Positions 1 through 7,573 of a stretch of 64,000 nucleotides of DNA are shown one piece after another. This DNA comes from Lachnospiraceae bacterium (GTDB taxonomy: Bacteria; Bacillota; Clostridia; Lachnospirales; Lachnospiraceae), in assembly GCA_910574865.1 (NCBI GenBank), contig CAJTDN010000009.1:1-64000 (forward strand). Reading direction: 5' to 3'. Each line of letters begins with the position of its first letter. The first letter of the stretch is position 1. Below the pieces are notes generated by a model. The model was not told the DNA's origin and did not search any database. It saw nothing but the letters and a program-made list of their open reading frames with translations. The position numbers were made by a program, and so were the translations under genes.

Positions 1-25
1 CCACTAATAGGTCGAGGGCATAACC
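1..25 (+). rRNA. 23S ribosomal RNA, 3' end only
   Basis: The first bases (ctaataggtcgagggcataa) match the conserved 3' terminus of bacterial 23S rRNA, which in most species reads close to ACTAATAGRTCGAGGRCTTAACC. Only the last two dozen bases fall in the window; the exact end is uncertain by a few bases. No 5S rRNA gene follows before tRNA-Asn, so 5S must lie elsewhere, for example upstream of 16S. Confidence 0.85.
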
Positions 26-115
26 AGACGGGTGATAGGGTTCGCAGGAACACTTCGGAGCATTTTTCTTCCCATGCGGTTTTGAAGGTACACGATAATT
101 TGTAAAATTGAATAA

Positions 116-187
116 TCCTCGATAGCTCAATGGTAGAGCACGCGGCTGTTAACCGCGGGGTTGTTGGTTCGAGCCCAACTCGGGGAG
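116..187 (+). tRNA. tRNA-Asn (anticodon GTT)
   Basis: A 72-base cloverleaf can be folded by eye. The 7-bp acceptor stem TCCTCGA pairs with TCGGGGA (one T-G pair). The D arm contains agctcaatggtagagc, the anticodon stem-loop is cgcggctgttaaccgcg with GTT in the loop, and the T arm is gttggttcgagcccaac. CCA is not encoded. It sits about 90 bases after 23S rRNA and is probably co-transcribed with the rRNA operon. Confidence 0.95.
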
Positions 188-191
188 TTTG

Positions 192-225
192 AAAACTTGT
201 AGGTAATTGTGCTTACAAGTTTTTT
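192..225 (+). terminator. Rho-independent terminator of the rRNA/tRNA-Asn operon
   Basis: Perfect stem acttgta/tacaagt (195-201 with 214-220), extended by AAA/TTT, with a 12-base loop and a T run immediately after. It closes the transcript right behind tRNA-Asn. Confidence 0.85.
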
Positions 226-269
226 CGCTATGGGAAGATTCATAATGCATTGTGAATAAGAATTAAATT

Positions 270-515
270 GACATGGCTTCTTTTACCTCCAGCGAGGGTG
301 ACGACCTATGGAAGGACTATACGGACAATGTGTTTTTCCCAAGCGGTACATCCGATACGCTTACCATCAATGACTGGGAAAGGATGTTCGAGGCTTTTGA
401 CAAGGCGATTGAAGAAAGGAGCTGGGCAGATGACACGGGTGCTTACGTAATTTCCATCCAATATATGGGTTACAGTCAGTTGGGTGATATCACGTCTTCG
501 TTTGGTGGAGGATTT
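270..515 (+). pseudogene. Fragment of an extracellular solute-binding lipoprotein gene
   Basis: About 80 codons (frame of position 273) align without gaps to the middle of the intact solute-binding protein encoded at 39383-41365, around 40165-40405. Shared blocks include DYTDNV-FPSGTSD, MFEAFDKA, and GDITSSFGGG. The signal peptide, lipobox, N-terminal third and C-terminal half are all missing, so this cannot be functional. The homology stops at the GGG of SFGGG and the sequence passes directly into a deacetylase remnant in another frame. It is the scar of a lost paralogous sugar-uptake locus next to the rRNA operon. Confidence 0.85.
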
Positions 516-897
516 TTATGAGTGGAATCCGACTTGTCATCACGGTGACGCGCGTCTGATGGAACTCATCAAGCGGTTCTGCGAGGAGGACGCGCCTCTG
601 GGGCAGGCACAATTGTTTTATTTGTGGGGGCATGGCCATGAATTCGACGTGGACGATAACTGGGAAGTCATTGAGGAATTTTTTGCCTATGTCTCTAAGT
701 TCCGGGACAAACTGTGGATGGCGACAAACATTGAAATTGTTCATTATGTGAAGGCGTTCCAGAGCCTGGTTTATTCCGCGGACGGAAGAAGGGTGATGAA
801 TCCCTCCGCGCAGGCGGTATGGCTGGAGTGGATTGACGAGGTTTATGAGATTGTTCCCGGTGAAACGGTCACATTAAAACAAGGCGTGAAATGGTAA
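500..897 (+). pseudogene. C-terminal fragment of a polysaccharide deacetylase gene
   Basis: The frame ending at 897 encodes about 130 residues beginning DFYEWNPTCHHGDARL and containing FYLWGHGHEFD. This corresponds to FYMWGHGYEFD in the intact NodB-type deacetylase at 36381-37148. The catalytic N-terminal half (FDDG and HxxxH motifs) is absent. An ATG at 484 exists, but it lies inside the solute-binding-protein remnant and has no convincing ribosome binding site. The reading frame has stayed open, so the break may be fairly recent. The C-terminal tail is longer than that of the intact paralogue, so the parent was a different family member. Confidence 0.75.
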
Positions 898-972
898 AAG
901 ATAAATGAAATAAGAAAGATGAATGAAATAAGAAAGATGAATGTGCCAGCATACTGGCAGGAGGTTGAAGAG

Positions 973-1995
973 ATGGCAAAGGTAAGGCTTGGAAAGACGG
1001 AAATCGTGGTGGAGAAGAATTCTTTTGGCGCGCTGCCGATTCAGAGAATCAGCAAGGAGGAAGCGGTCAGCCTGCTGCGCAAAGCGTACGCGCATGGCGT
1101 GACATTTTATGACACCGCCAGGTTCTACACGGACAGCGAGGAAAAGGTGGGGGAGGCGTTTGCCGGAACGCGAGAGAAGGTTTATATCGCGACCAAGACG
1201 GGCGCGCTGACGGCGGAGAATTTCTGGAAGGACATACAGACTTCCCTCAAGAACCTGCAGACCGATTACATCGACATATACCAGTTCCACAACCCGCCGT
1301 TCTGTCCGAAACCGGGTGATGGGAGCGGCTTGTACGAGGCGATGCTGGAGGCAAAGGAAAAAGGGATGGTGCGCCACATCGGTATCACGAACCACCGGCT
1401 GAGCGTGGCCAGGGAGGCCATAGAGAGCGGTTTGTACGAGACGCTGCAGTTTCCGTTTTCCTATCTGGCTTCGGAAAAAGACGTGGAACTGGTGAACATG
1501 TGCAAGGAGGCCGACATGGGATTTATCGCCATGAAGGGGCTCTCGGGCGGCCTGATTACGAATTCGGCGGCGGCTTACGCGTATCTGGCACAATATGACA
1601 ACGTACTGCCAATCTGGGGCGTGCAGAGGGAGCGCGAGCTGGACGAGTTCTTGTCCTATATTGACAACCCGCCGGCGATGACGGAGGAAATCAAAGAACT
1701 CATTGAGGCGGACAAGGCGCAGCTGGCAGGAGAATTTTGCCGTGGCTGCGGGTACTGCATGCCATGCCCGGTCGGAATCGAGATTAACAATTGCGCCCGC
1801 ATGAGCCTGATGATCCGGCGCGCGCCCTCGCAGGGACAGCTGACGGAGGAGATGCAGGCAAAGATGCATAAAATCAAGGAATGTTTGAAATGCGGGAAAT
1901 GCAAGTCGAAGTGCCCGTACGGGCTGGACACGCCGACCCTGCTTGAGAAGAATTATGAGGATTACTGCGAGATTTTGGCGGGAAAGGCCGTGTGA
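973..1995 (+). CDS. Aldo/keto reductase with C-terminal 4Fe-4S ferredoxin domain
   Basis: The 340-residue product has an aldo/keto reductase TIM barrel (roughly residues 1-250), including FYDTARFYTDSEEKVG with the catalytic Asp/Tyr region, IATKTG, and DYIDIYQFH. It is followed by a two-cluster iron-sulfur segment: CRGCGYCMPCP and CLKCGKCKSKCP. Such proteins are cytosolic oxidoreductases of anaerobes whose substrate is generally unknown. The start at 973 is chosen because AGGAGG lies 8 bases upstream; an in-frame ATG at 919 sits in a duplicated aatgaaataagaaag stretch without a site. It is followed closely by the flavin-binding protein gene. Confidence 0.88.
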   Translation: MAKVRLGKTEIVVEKNSFGALPIQRISKEEAVSLLRKAYAHGVTFYDTARFYTDSEEKVGEAFAGTREKVYIATKTGALTAENFWKDIQTSLKNLQTDYIDIYQFHNPPFCPKPGDGSGLYEAMLEAKEKGMVRHIGITNHRLSVAREAIESGLYETLQFPFSYLASEKDVELVNMCKEADMGFIAMKGLSGGLITNSAAAYAYLAQYDNVLPIWGVQRERELDEFLSYIDNPPAMTEEIKELIEADKAQLAGEFCRGCGYCMPCPVGIEINNCARMSLMIRRAPSQGQLTEEMQAKMHKIKECLKCGKCKSKCPYGLDTPTLLEKNYEDYCEILAGKAV

Positions 1996-2016
1996 ACGTT
2001 ATGCGGAGGTTTGAAT

Positions 2017-2481
2017 ATGAGAAGGGCTGACAGGGAAATTACGGATTTTAACGAATTGGTACGGGTGATGGATAAATGTGACGTGTGCCGTCTGGCGTTT
2101 AACGACAAGGAGGGATACCCCTACATCTTGCCGCTGAATTTTGGCATGAAGGTGGAAGGCAAAAATGTCACGTTATATTTTCACGGGGCAGACGAGGGAA
2201 AGAAATACGAGCTGCTGAAAGAAGACGACAGGGTTTCCTTCGAGATGGACTGTTCACACGAGCTGGTATCGGACATGGAACACGGGCACTGCACGATGAA
2301 GTACGAGAGCGTGATTGGGCGTGGAAGGCTTTCCATCGTGCCGGACGGGGAAAAGATGGAAGCCTTGGCGGTGATGACCGACCATTATCATACGGGGCAC
2401 TTTGAATTCAATCCGAAGGCGGTGCCAAGGACGGTGGCGATGAAGCTGGTCGTGGAGCAAATGGGCGGGAAGCGGCGGTAA
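2017..2481 (+). CDS. Pyridoxamine 5'-phosphate oxidase-family flavin-binding protein (NimA-like)
   Basis: The 154-residue protein starts MRRADREITDFNELVRVMDKCDVCRLAFND and continues with YPYILPLNFGM and LYFHGADEGKKYELL. This pattern is typical of the small split-barrel FMN-binding proteins related to NimA and PNPOx. Members bind flavin or heme; individual substrates are usually unknown. ATG 2017 has GGAGG 7 bases upstream; the TTG at 2011 is a less likely start. It is 21 bases behind the aldo/keto reductase gene and probably in the same transcript. Confidence 0.82.
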   Translation: MRRADREITDFNELVRVMDKCDVCRLAFNDKEGYPYILPLNFGMKVEGKNVTLYFHGADEGKKYELLKEDDRVSFEMDCSHELVSDMEHGHCTMKYESVIGRGRLSIVPDGEKMEALAVMTDHYHTGHFEFNPKAVPRTVAMKLVVEQMGGKRR

Positions 2482-2615
2482 TGGAATACGGGGGAGAAAA
2501 TGGGAAACGGCGATTACGGCATGAGGCGGAGAAGGCCGGAAGGCGGCGGATGAAGGCGTAGGAAAAAGGAACATTTTCTGGTGACGATTCCCAACGTGTT
2601 TCTATAAAAAAAGTC

Positions 2616-2644
2616 TTGGAAAAATGAAAAAAATGTCGTATAAT
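2616..2644 (+). promoter_or_regulatory. Sigma-A type promoter of the glycosyltransferase gene
   Basis: TTGGAA (2616-2621), a 17-base spacer, and a perfect TATAAT (2639-2644), placed 60 bases before the start codon at 2704. The rest of the 220-base gap after 2481 shows no gene. Confidence 0.7.
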
Positions 2645-2703
2645 CAGATAGGCCGGAAACGGCCATGGGGGAAAATAACTAACGCGAAAGAGGGAATGCG
2701 GTT

Positions 2704-3723
2704 ATGAAATACATATCATTTGCAATTCCAAGCTATAATTCGGAAAGCTATATGGAACATGCGATTCAGTCCATTTTGCCGGCCGGCGAGGACGTGGAAA
2801 TCTTAGTCGTGAATGACGGCTCGAAGGATCGGACGAGGGAGATTGGGGAATTATACGCGAGCAAGTACCCCTCCATCGTGAAGGTAATCAACAAGGAGAA
2901 CGGCGGTCACGGGGACGCGGTCAACTACGGGCTCATGCACGCGACGGGAAAATATTTCAAGGTAGTGGACAGCGACGACAAAGTGGATGGGGAATCGTTG
3001 GAGAAAATCATGGACGTGCTCAAGAAGTTCGAGCGCGATGGCAGGGAAGTGGACATGGTTTTGTCAAATTATGTCTATGACAAAGTGGGCAAGAAGCACA
3101 AGAAGGTCATGAACTACCGCAGTGTCATCAGGCCGAACCGGATTCTCGATTGGGACAAGGCAAATCAATTGCGGCTGGGACAGTATATCCTGATGCATTC
3201 GGTGATTTACCGCACCGAGATGTTAAAAGGCTGCAAAATGGAATTGCCGAAGCATACGTTTTATGTGGACAATATTTACGTATATTATCCGTTGCCCCAC
3301 GTGAAGAAGTTTTGTTATGTGGACACGGACTTTTACCTTTATTATATCGGGCGCGAGGACCAGTCGGTCAATGAGAAGGTGATGATCGGGCGGCTCGACC
3401 AGCAGATTTTCGTGACGAAGACGATGATTGACATGTACCACCTTGAGGAGGACGTACAAAGCAGGAAGCTGCGCCATTACATGAGAAATTATCTGTCGAT
3501 GATGATGACGATATCCACGATACTGTGCATCCGCTCCAAGAATGCGGAAAATTTGGAGAAAATGCGCGGGTTGTGGCAGTATTTGAAAGAGCAGGACAAG
3601 GTGACGTATAGGAAAATCCGCCACGGCCTGCTGGGCATCCTCTGCCACCTTCCGGGCAGGACGGGACGCGCCATCGGCGCGGGGATTTACTGCGTCGTGC
3701 GCAAGGTGGTCGGATTTAGTTAG
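2704..3723 (+). CDS. Family 2 glycosyltransferase
   Basis: The 339-residue protein opens with the GT-A signature SFAIPSYNSESYMEHAIQSI, then VNDGSKDRT, NGGHGDAVNYGL and VVDSDDKVD, which contains the metal-binding DxD-like acidic motif near residue 96. No membrane helix is obvious, although the C-terminus is basic and hydrophobic. It should transfer a sugar from a nucleotide donor to an envelope or exopolysaccharide acceptor; the specificity is not readable. It is a single gene with its own promoter. The start at 2704 has AGGGA 8 bases upstream. Confidence 0.9.
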   Translation: MKYISFAIPSYNSESYMEHAIQSILPAGEDVEILVVNDGSKDRTREIGELYASKYPSIVKVINKENGGHGDAVNYGLMHATGKYFKVVDSDDKVDGESLEKIMDVLKKFERDGREVDMVLSNYVYDKVGKKHKKVMNYRSVIRPNRILDWDKANQLRLGQYILMHSVIYRTEMLKGCKMELPKHTFYVDNIYVYYPLPHVKKFCYVDTDFYLYYIGREDQSVNEKVMIGRLDQQIFVTKTMIDMYHLEEDVQSRKLRHYMRNYLSMMMTISTILCIRSKNAENLEKMRGLWQYLKEQDKVTYRKIRHGLLGILCHLPGRTGRAIGAGIYCVVRKVVGFS

Positions 3724-3872
3724 GAACTGTAAATAATCGAACCATTTGGCTTGCCCAAATCTCCATGCACTGCGTTGCTGTCAATCTGCGTACCTCGGTA
3801 CGCCTCATTCCTCCGCCTTGTGCCTGATGATTTGTTCTGTGCCAACTGGCAAGTTATTTATTTACGGTTCCT
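3722..3872. repeat. 151-bp element bounded by near-perfect 15-bp inverted repeats
   Basis: The left end aggaactgtaaataa (3722-3736) is the reverse complement of ttatttacggttcct (3858-3872) with one mismatch. The interior contains a perfect hairpin gcgtacctcggtacgc (3788-3803). There is no coding potential. It begins on the stop codon of the glycosyltransferase gene. The structure looks like a non-autonomous palindromic or MITE-type element; no second copy is present in this window. Confidence 0.6.
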
Positions 3873-3947
3873 TAATTGTGAATATTTTTCCAGCCATGGA
3901 ACATACTACCTATGAATAGCTTATAAGACGAAAAGGAGTATGTGACC

Positions 3948-4586
3948 ATGGCTGTTGAATTTAAGGAAAGCAGGACGAAAGAAAATTTGATGCGGGCGTT
4001 TGCCGGGGAAAGCCAGGCGCGAAACCGCTACACGATTGCCGCCAGGAAGGCGAAGAAGATGGGGATGGATACCATCGCCGATATTTTTACCTACACGGCT
4101 GACCAGGAGCGGGCGCACGCGGAGCGTTTTTATGAATTGTTAAAGAGCATGTCGGGCGAGACAATCGTGATTGACGGCGGGTATCCGGTCGACCAGCAGG
4201 AAGGCCTGGCGGAAATGTTGCGCGCGGCGGAGCACAACGAGCGGGAAGAGTACGAGGACGTGTACCAGAATTTTGGCAACGTTGCCCAGGAAGAGGGATT
4301 TCTGGAAGCGGCGGCCACGTTTTTCCAGATTGCCAAAATCGAGCACGTGCACGAGCAACGGTTTGCCGAGTTGGCGGAAATGTTGGAGAAGGACGAGTAT
4401 TACGCGAACGGCAACGAGCCGAAGAAATGGATTTGCACGAACTGCGGCTATATCCACGAGGGAAAACTGGTGCCGTTGAACTGCCCGGTCTGCCGCTACG
4501 ACCAGGGACATTTCCTGCCGTATGAATTCGCGGCGTACAAGGGGAAGAACGAACGGCCGGCGAACGAGGACGCGAAAAATCTGTAA
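3948..4586 (+). CDS. Rubrerythrin
   Basis: The 212-residue protein has an N-terminal ferritin-like di-iron domain (LMRAFAGESQARNRY with Glu21, then DQERAHAERFYELL, AEHNEREEYEDVY and KIEHVHEQRF giving the ExxH ligands). A C-terminal rubredoxin domain follows, with two CxxC knuckles in WICTNCGYIHEG and CPVCRYDQ. Rubrerythrin reduces hydrogen peroxide in the cytoplasm of anaerobes, using electrons from rubredoxin or NADH-dependent partners. ATG 3948 has AGGAG 9 bases upstream; GTG 3942 is an alternative two codons earlier. It is a monocistronic gene closed by a strong terminator. Confidence 0.95.
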   Translation: MAVEFKESRTKENLMRAFAGESQARNRYTIAARKAKKMGMDTIADIFTYTADQERAHAERFYELLKSMSGETIVIDGGYPVDQQEGLAEMLRAAEHNEREEYEDVYQNFGNVAQEEGFLEAAATFFQIAKIEHVHEQRFAELAEMLEKDEYYANGNEPKKWICTNCGYIHEGKLVPLNCPVCRYDQGHFLPYEFAAYKGKNERPANEDAKNL

Positions 4587-4660
4587 GGGCGCGTAGGCGC
4601 GGGCTTTACGGATTTACGGATGGGGCCGGAACATTTATACGGCGCGGGAGAATGATAATC

Positions 4661-4696
4661 GCGGGAATATCTTATAGGGATATTCCCGCTCTTTTA
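4661..4696 (+). terminator. Terminator between rubrerythrin and the convergent ATPase gene
   Basis: Perfect 11-bp stem gcgggaatatc/gatattcccgc (4661-4671 with 4679-4689), a 7-base loop, then tctttta. It may also serve the convergent gene ending at 4717. Confidence 0.88.
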
Positions 4697-4716
4697 CATG
4701 AATGAAGTTTTAGGTA

Positions 4717-6048
4717 TCATTTGCCCAGCGCGAGCCCGATTAACCGGTCGGTATGATCCGCCATGAAAAGCGGGATGTTCAGCATATCGCCGTCCAGTTT
4801 CAGATTATCCAAGGAAAACCGGATTCGTAATTTTGCCTTGTCGCCAAACAATTCTTTAAATTTACGAAGGCTCTTGCTCGTCGTGTTTGTTTCTGACTTG
4901 ACTTCGATGGGGAAGATGTCATTATCGCGCTGGATCAGAAAATCAACCTCGTAAGGCGGGTTGCTCTGGCTCCAATACCGGGGGAAAGCTTCGAACTGCG
5001 TGACCAGTGTCTGCAATACATAGTTTTCGGTCAGCGCGCCTTTGAATTCCGTGAACAGTCGGTTCCCCTCGCCAAAGGCGGTCGGGGCGAGCAATGCCAG
5101 GCGGCGGAGCAGCCCCACGTCCGCAAGGTAAATCTTGAAGGCCGACAAGTCATCATAAGCGGAGACGGGAAGCCCGGGTGCGCTGCTACGATATACCTTG
5201 TGTACCAGCCTGGCATCCACCAACCATTGCAAGGCATCCTCATATTCCCGGGCGCGGGCGCCTTCCTTGACGACCTTGTAAATGAATTTTTTGTTCTCCC
5301 TGGCAAGCTGGGAGGGAATGGACCGCCATACCAGGGAAATCTTGGGAAACTCCGTCACGTCAGGGTGTTTCGCGAAATCACGCTCATATGCGTCGATAAT
5401 GCCAGCCAGCGCCTCCTGCATCGCGTCAACGTCCCGTGCCTTTGTCCACATCAGCACGGATTCGGGCATTCCCCCGGTGACATAATACATTTTCAATTTC
5501 TCGTACAAGGGATTGAAGAAAGCATCCGGCAACGGTTCTGGCGTGTCAATCCCGTCCAGGTATGCGGCAAGGTTTTCATCCCCGTTCGCGAGCAGGAATT
5601 CCGTGAAAGTCATCGGGTCAATTTGCATGAAATTCACCTTGCCCACGGGAAACGAGGACGGCCTGGCCAGGGCGATTCCCAGTAGCGAACCGGCGCAGGC
5701 AACGTGATATTGCGGGGCGTTTTCGCAAAAATATTTCATGGAATTGATGACGTTCGGGCAATCTTGTATCTCGTCAAAAATGACAAGGGTCTTTTCCGGC
5801 AGGACTTTCTGCCCGCTGGCTAGCATGAGGTTTTGTAAAATCCGCTTCACGTCCTTCGTCGTCTCGAAAAATTGTTTGTATTCCTCGTTTTCATCAAAGT
5901 TAAAATATGCGGTATTTTCGTAATGAAGTCTGCCAAACTCTTTTAAAAGCCAGGTCTTTCCGACTTGGCGGACACCTTTCAGTATCAAAGGCTTCCGATA
6001 GGGGGAATTTTTCCAGTCTAAGAGCCGTTTCATAATCAACCGTTCCAT
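4717..6048 (-). CDS. AAA ATPase with DUF4143 C-terminal domain
   Basis: The 443-residue protein has an AAA_14-type ATPase domain: Walker A GVRQVGKT (residues 25-32), Walker B TLVIFDEIQD, and the sensor-like segment CAGSLLGIAL. The DUF4143 C-terminal half has YWSQSNPPYEVDFLIQRDNDIFPIEVKSE, a nuclease-like arrangement of D, E and K residues. The family is common and often multicopy in anaerobes; its function is unproven, with links to mobile elements and toxin-like roles suggested. AAGGAGG lies 8 bases before ATG 6048. It has its own promoter and a palindromic operator candidate directly over the transcription start. Confidence 0.88.
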   Translation of the reverse strand: MERLIMKRLLDWKNSPYRKPLILKGVRQVGKTWLLKEFGRLHYENTAYFNFDENEEYKQFFETTKDVKRILQNLMLASGQKVLPEKTLVIFDEIQDCPNVINSMKYFCENAPQYHVACAGSLLGIALARPSSFPVGKVNFMQIDPMTFTEFLLANGDENLAAYLDGIDTPEPLPDAFFNPLYEKLKMYYVTGGMPESVLMWTKARDVDAMQEALAGIIDAYERDFAKHPDVTEFPKISLVWRSIPSQLARENKKFIYKVVKEGARAREYEDALQWLVDARLVHKVYRSSAPGLPVSAYDDLSAFKIYLADVGLLRRLALLAPTAFGEGNRLFTEFKGALTENYVLQTLVTQFEAFPRYWSQSNPPYEVDFLIQRDNDIFPIEVKSETNTTSKSLRKFKELFGDKAKLRIRFSLDNLKLDGDMLNIPLFMADHTDRLIGLALGK

Positions 6049-6085
6049 GTGGCAAGCCTCCTTTCACACTATTATTTGGAATTTC

Positions 6086-6134
6086 GTGATAATAATCACA
6101 CTTTTATTATATTTTAGAGGAATGAAAAAATCAA
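6086..6134 (-). promoter_or_regulatory. Promoter and palindromic operator of the DUF4143 ATPase gene
   Basis: On the minus strand: TTGATT (6134-6129), a 17-base spacer, TATAAT (6111-6106). Just downstream of the -10, at the expected start site, sits the inverted repeat gtgat-aata-atcac (6086-6099). This layout is expected for repression, but no regulator gene is adjacent. Confidence 0.65.
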
Positions 6135-6220
6135 GGGATTTTTTGGACAGATGGTGCGCGCTAAAAACGGCGGTGAAAGCGCATGGCCACGTGATTGGTT
6201 CGAACAGTATCCGGTTTATT

Positions 6221-6367
6221 GTTACAGTTCACGGCCTAACCGGCCGCGGACTGTAACGGCCTCCAGCCATTTATAATTGCCTGCGGCAATGGGCTGGAGG
6301 CCTACTGACACCACCACTTTATCGGACGGAGGCCGTGCGGCGGGCGCACAGCCCCGTGAACAGTAAC
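6221..6367. repeat. Structured intergenic element with alternative hairpins
   Basis: The ends gttacagttcacgg (6221-6234) and ccgtgaacagtaac (6354-6367) are inverted repeats with one mismatch. The left arm can instead pair locally: gttacagt (6221-6228) with actgtaac (6250-6257). A second strong hairpin is ggcctccagcc/ggctggaggcc (6259-6269 with 6292-6302). No coding potential was seen. The element fills most of the 450-base gap between divergent genes. Confidence 0.6.
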
Positions 6368-6404
6368 GGTTTATTCCCCAAAATGGCGGTTCATTCCAAA
6401 ACCA

Positions 6405-6433
6405 TGGACAACATGAAAAGGATTTGATATAGT
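6405..6433 (+). promoter_or_regulatory. Promoter of the first membrane-anchored paralogue
   Basis: TGGACA (6405-6410), a 17-base spacer, TATAGT (6428-6433). The start codon is at 6501 with GGAGGAGGG in the leader. Confidence 0.5.
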
Positions 6434-6500
6434 TTAACTGGTTTCATGCGTTTATCAAAATGTCATTTACAGCCTGAAAGGCACGGAGGAGGGATGTCTT

Positions 6501-7076
6501 ATGAGAAAGAAAATCAAATGGATTGTAATGGCGGTCGTGGTTCTGGTCATCGTGTTCGCCCCGGTTCCGGTTCCACATTTTACTGATTTCGCTTCGGTTT
6601 ATGATAGGGACGGACATGAGACAGATATCACGATAAAGGTGCGGCTTGTGCATTTTAAACCGTTGTTTTTCCAGTATGGGTCGTATGAGGGAGTCCCCTG
6701 GGGTTCGGTAAAGGTATATGATAATTTTGCCAAAGAGGAAATCTGTGATTTGAAATTTCGAAGTATGAATTCATATTATGAAGAGACACATATGGCCTTA
6801 ATTGAAGAAGGGGGCAGACTTATTGTAGATGAGGACACGGACGGGTCGAACCAATCGGCTATTTCGTACATTTATACGGGTGCTTTTATCTGGAATGAAT
6901 CGTTCGATAACGTCATGCTGGCCGTTTTGGTGAATGGGACGGATGTAATATCTGGTGAAGATACACATGACTCCTTTACATATATGGCATCCAAGAAGGA
7001 GTTGACATCGGATGAACTCGTGGATTTGTTTTATAACTATAGAGGAATCATCCAGGATGATTCCGAATCGGAGTAA
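6501..7076 (+). CDS. Membrane-anchored protein of unknown function (paralogue A1)
   Basis: The 191-residue protein begins MRKKIKW, followed by a single hydrophobic segment (about residues 8-22, IVMAVVVLVIVFAPV) that should act as an uncleaved anchor or signal. An extracytoplasmic region of roughly 165 residues follows. I do not recognise the family. A close paralogue (about 60% similar by eye, with identical translation-start context) lies at 10913-11482, after the second secreted protein. The C-terminus SYMASKKELTSDELVDLFYNYRG is shared. In this cassette it could be an immunity or partner protein for the secreted products; this is inference only. Its base composition is lower in GC than the flanking housekeeping genes. 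Confidence 0.75.
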   Translation: MRKKIKWIVMAVVVLVIVFAPVPVPHFTDFASVYDRDGHETDITIKVRLVHFKPLFFQYGSYEGVPWGSVKVYDNFAKEEICDLKFRSMNSYYEETHMALIEEGGRLIVDEDTDGSNQSAISYIYTGAFIWNESFDNVMLAVLVNGTDVISGEDTHDSFTYMASKKELTSDELVDLFYNYRGIIQDDSESE

Positions 7077-7186
7077 ATGTAAGTTTTTGTGTGCCCAAAG
7101 GCAGAAAGAGCTGGTAGATGATTTGCACCAAACACCATCCCTATAAAGAGGACATTTTGAATGAAAATGTATAAAAATAGAAGAAC

Positions 7187-7240
7187 GCAGGAAAAACTGG
7201 CAAAAAAGCAGGAAAAACTGAGGTGATGGCAGGAAAAAAC
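7187..7240. promoter_or_regulatory. Three direct repeats at 21-bp spacing, copy 1 (LytTR-like operator candidate)
   Basis: GCAGGAAAAAC starts at 7187, 7208 and 7229, so the period is exactly 21 bp, two helical turns. The last repeat has one extra A. They lie just upstream of the -35 at 7266. On the opposite strand the core reads CAGTTTTTCCTGC, resembling the CAGTT core and 21-22 bp period of LytTR-type (AgrA/VirR) sites. An equivalent triple repeat lies at 9624-9677. Confidence 0.65.
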
Positions 7241-7265
7241 TGCAAAAATGCCAGGTGATTTCGAC

Positions 7266-7294
7266 TTGGATAAACGGGAAAAGTGTGGTATAAA
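7266..7294 (+). promoter_or_regulatory. Promoter downstream of the 21-bp repeats (secreted protein 1)
   Basis: TTGGAT (7266-7271), a 17-base spacer, TATAAA (7289-7294). Transcription would start near 7301, giving a leader of about 270 bases. Confidence 0.65.
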
Positions 7295-7300
7295 TATAGC

Positions 7301-7567
7301 GGATGGGAATCACGCTCCCATCTGTGACCTTCCAAAATATTCTGACTGTGCGGGCGGCTTGTTTCCTCATAAGAGGTTTCGTGTGTAAGACCGCCCGTGC
7401 TTCACGGCAGAAAACTCGTGAAAAATGTTTCATGTATCAAAGATCCCTTGTCGCCTGACGGCGACACCATTACAAGTAAGAGTTTTACTCACGAAGTGGT
7501 TTCGGCGTTTGGAAGGTGCAAATTACTTTTGACCATGATGTCATGAATAATCAGCGAAAAGGAGAGG
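7301..7567 (+). promoter_or_regulatory. Long structured 5' leader of secreted protein 1
   Basis: Several hairpins are visible: gatggga/tcccatc (7302-7308 with 7316-7322), cgggcgg/ccgcccg (7351-7357 with 7392-7398), gtcgcc-tgac-ggcgac near 7451-7466, and aaaactc/gagtttt (near 7414 and 7480). I cannot match it to a known riboswitch class. No gene was seen in the 490 bases between 7077 and 7567. Confidence 0.4.
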
Positions 7568-7573
7568 ATGAAG

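Noticed and set aside
40-115. 5S rRNA after 23S
   Set aside because: The sequence has none of the conserved 5S blocks and is too short before tRNA-Asn.
874-1869. Long minus-strand open frame opposite the aldo/keto reductase gene
   Set aside because: It lies wholly antisense to a clear enzyme gene, has no family features and is explained by codon bias; the same holds for long antisense frames opposite the protease, formyltransferase, tsaB and adhE genes.
7187-7240. CRISPR or simple tandem repeat reading of the 21-bp repeats
   Set aside because: The repeats are only 11 bases, the sequence between them is not unique spacer-like, and an equal set sits before another promoter at the same distance.
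6798-7433. Minus-strand open frame over paralogue A1 and the repeat promoter
   Set aside because: No ribosome binding site or protein features; it reads through the operator and leader of the plus-strand gene.
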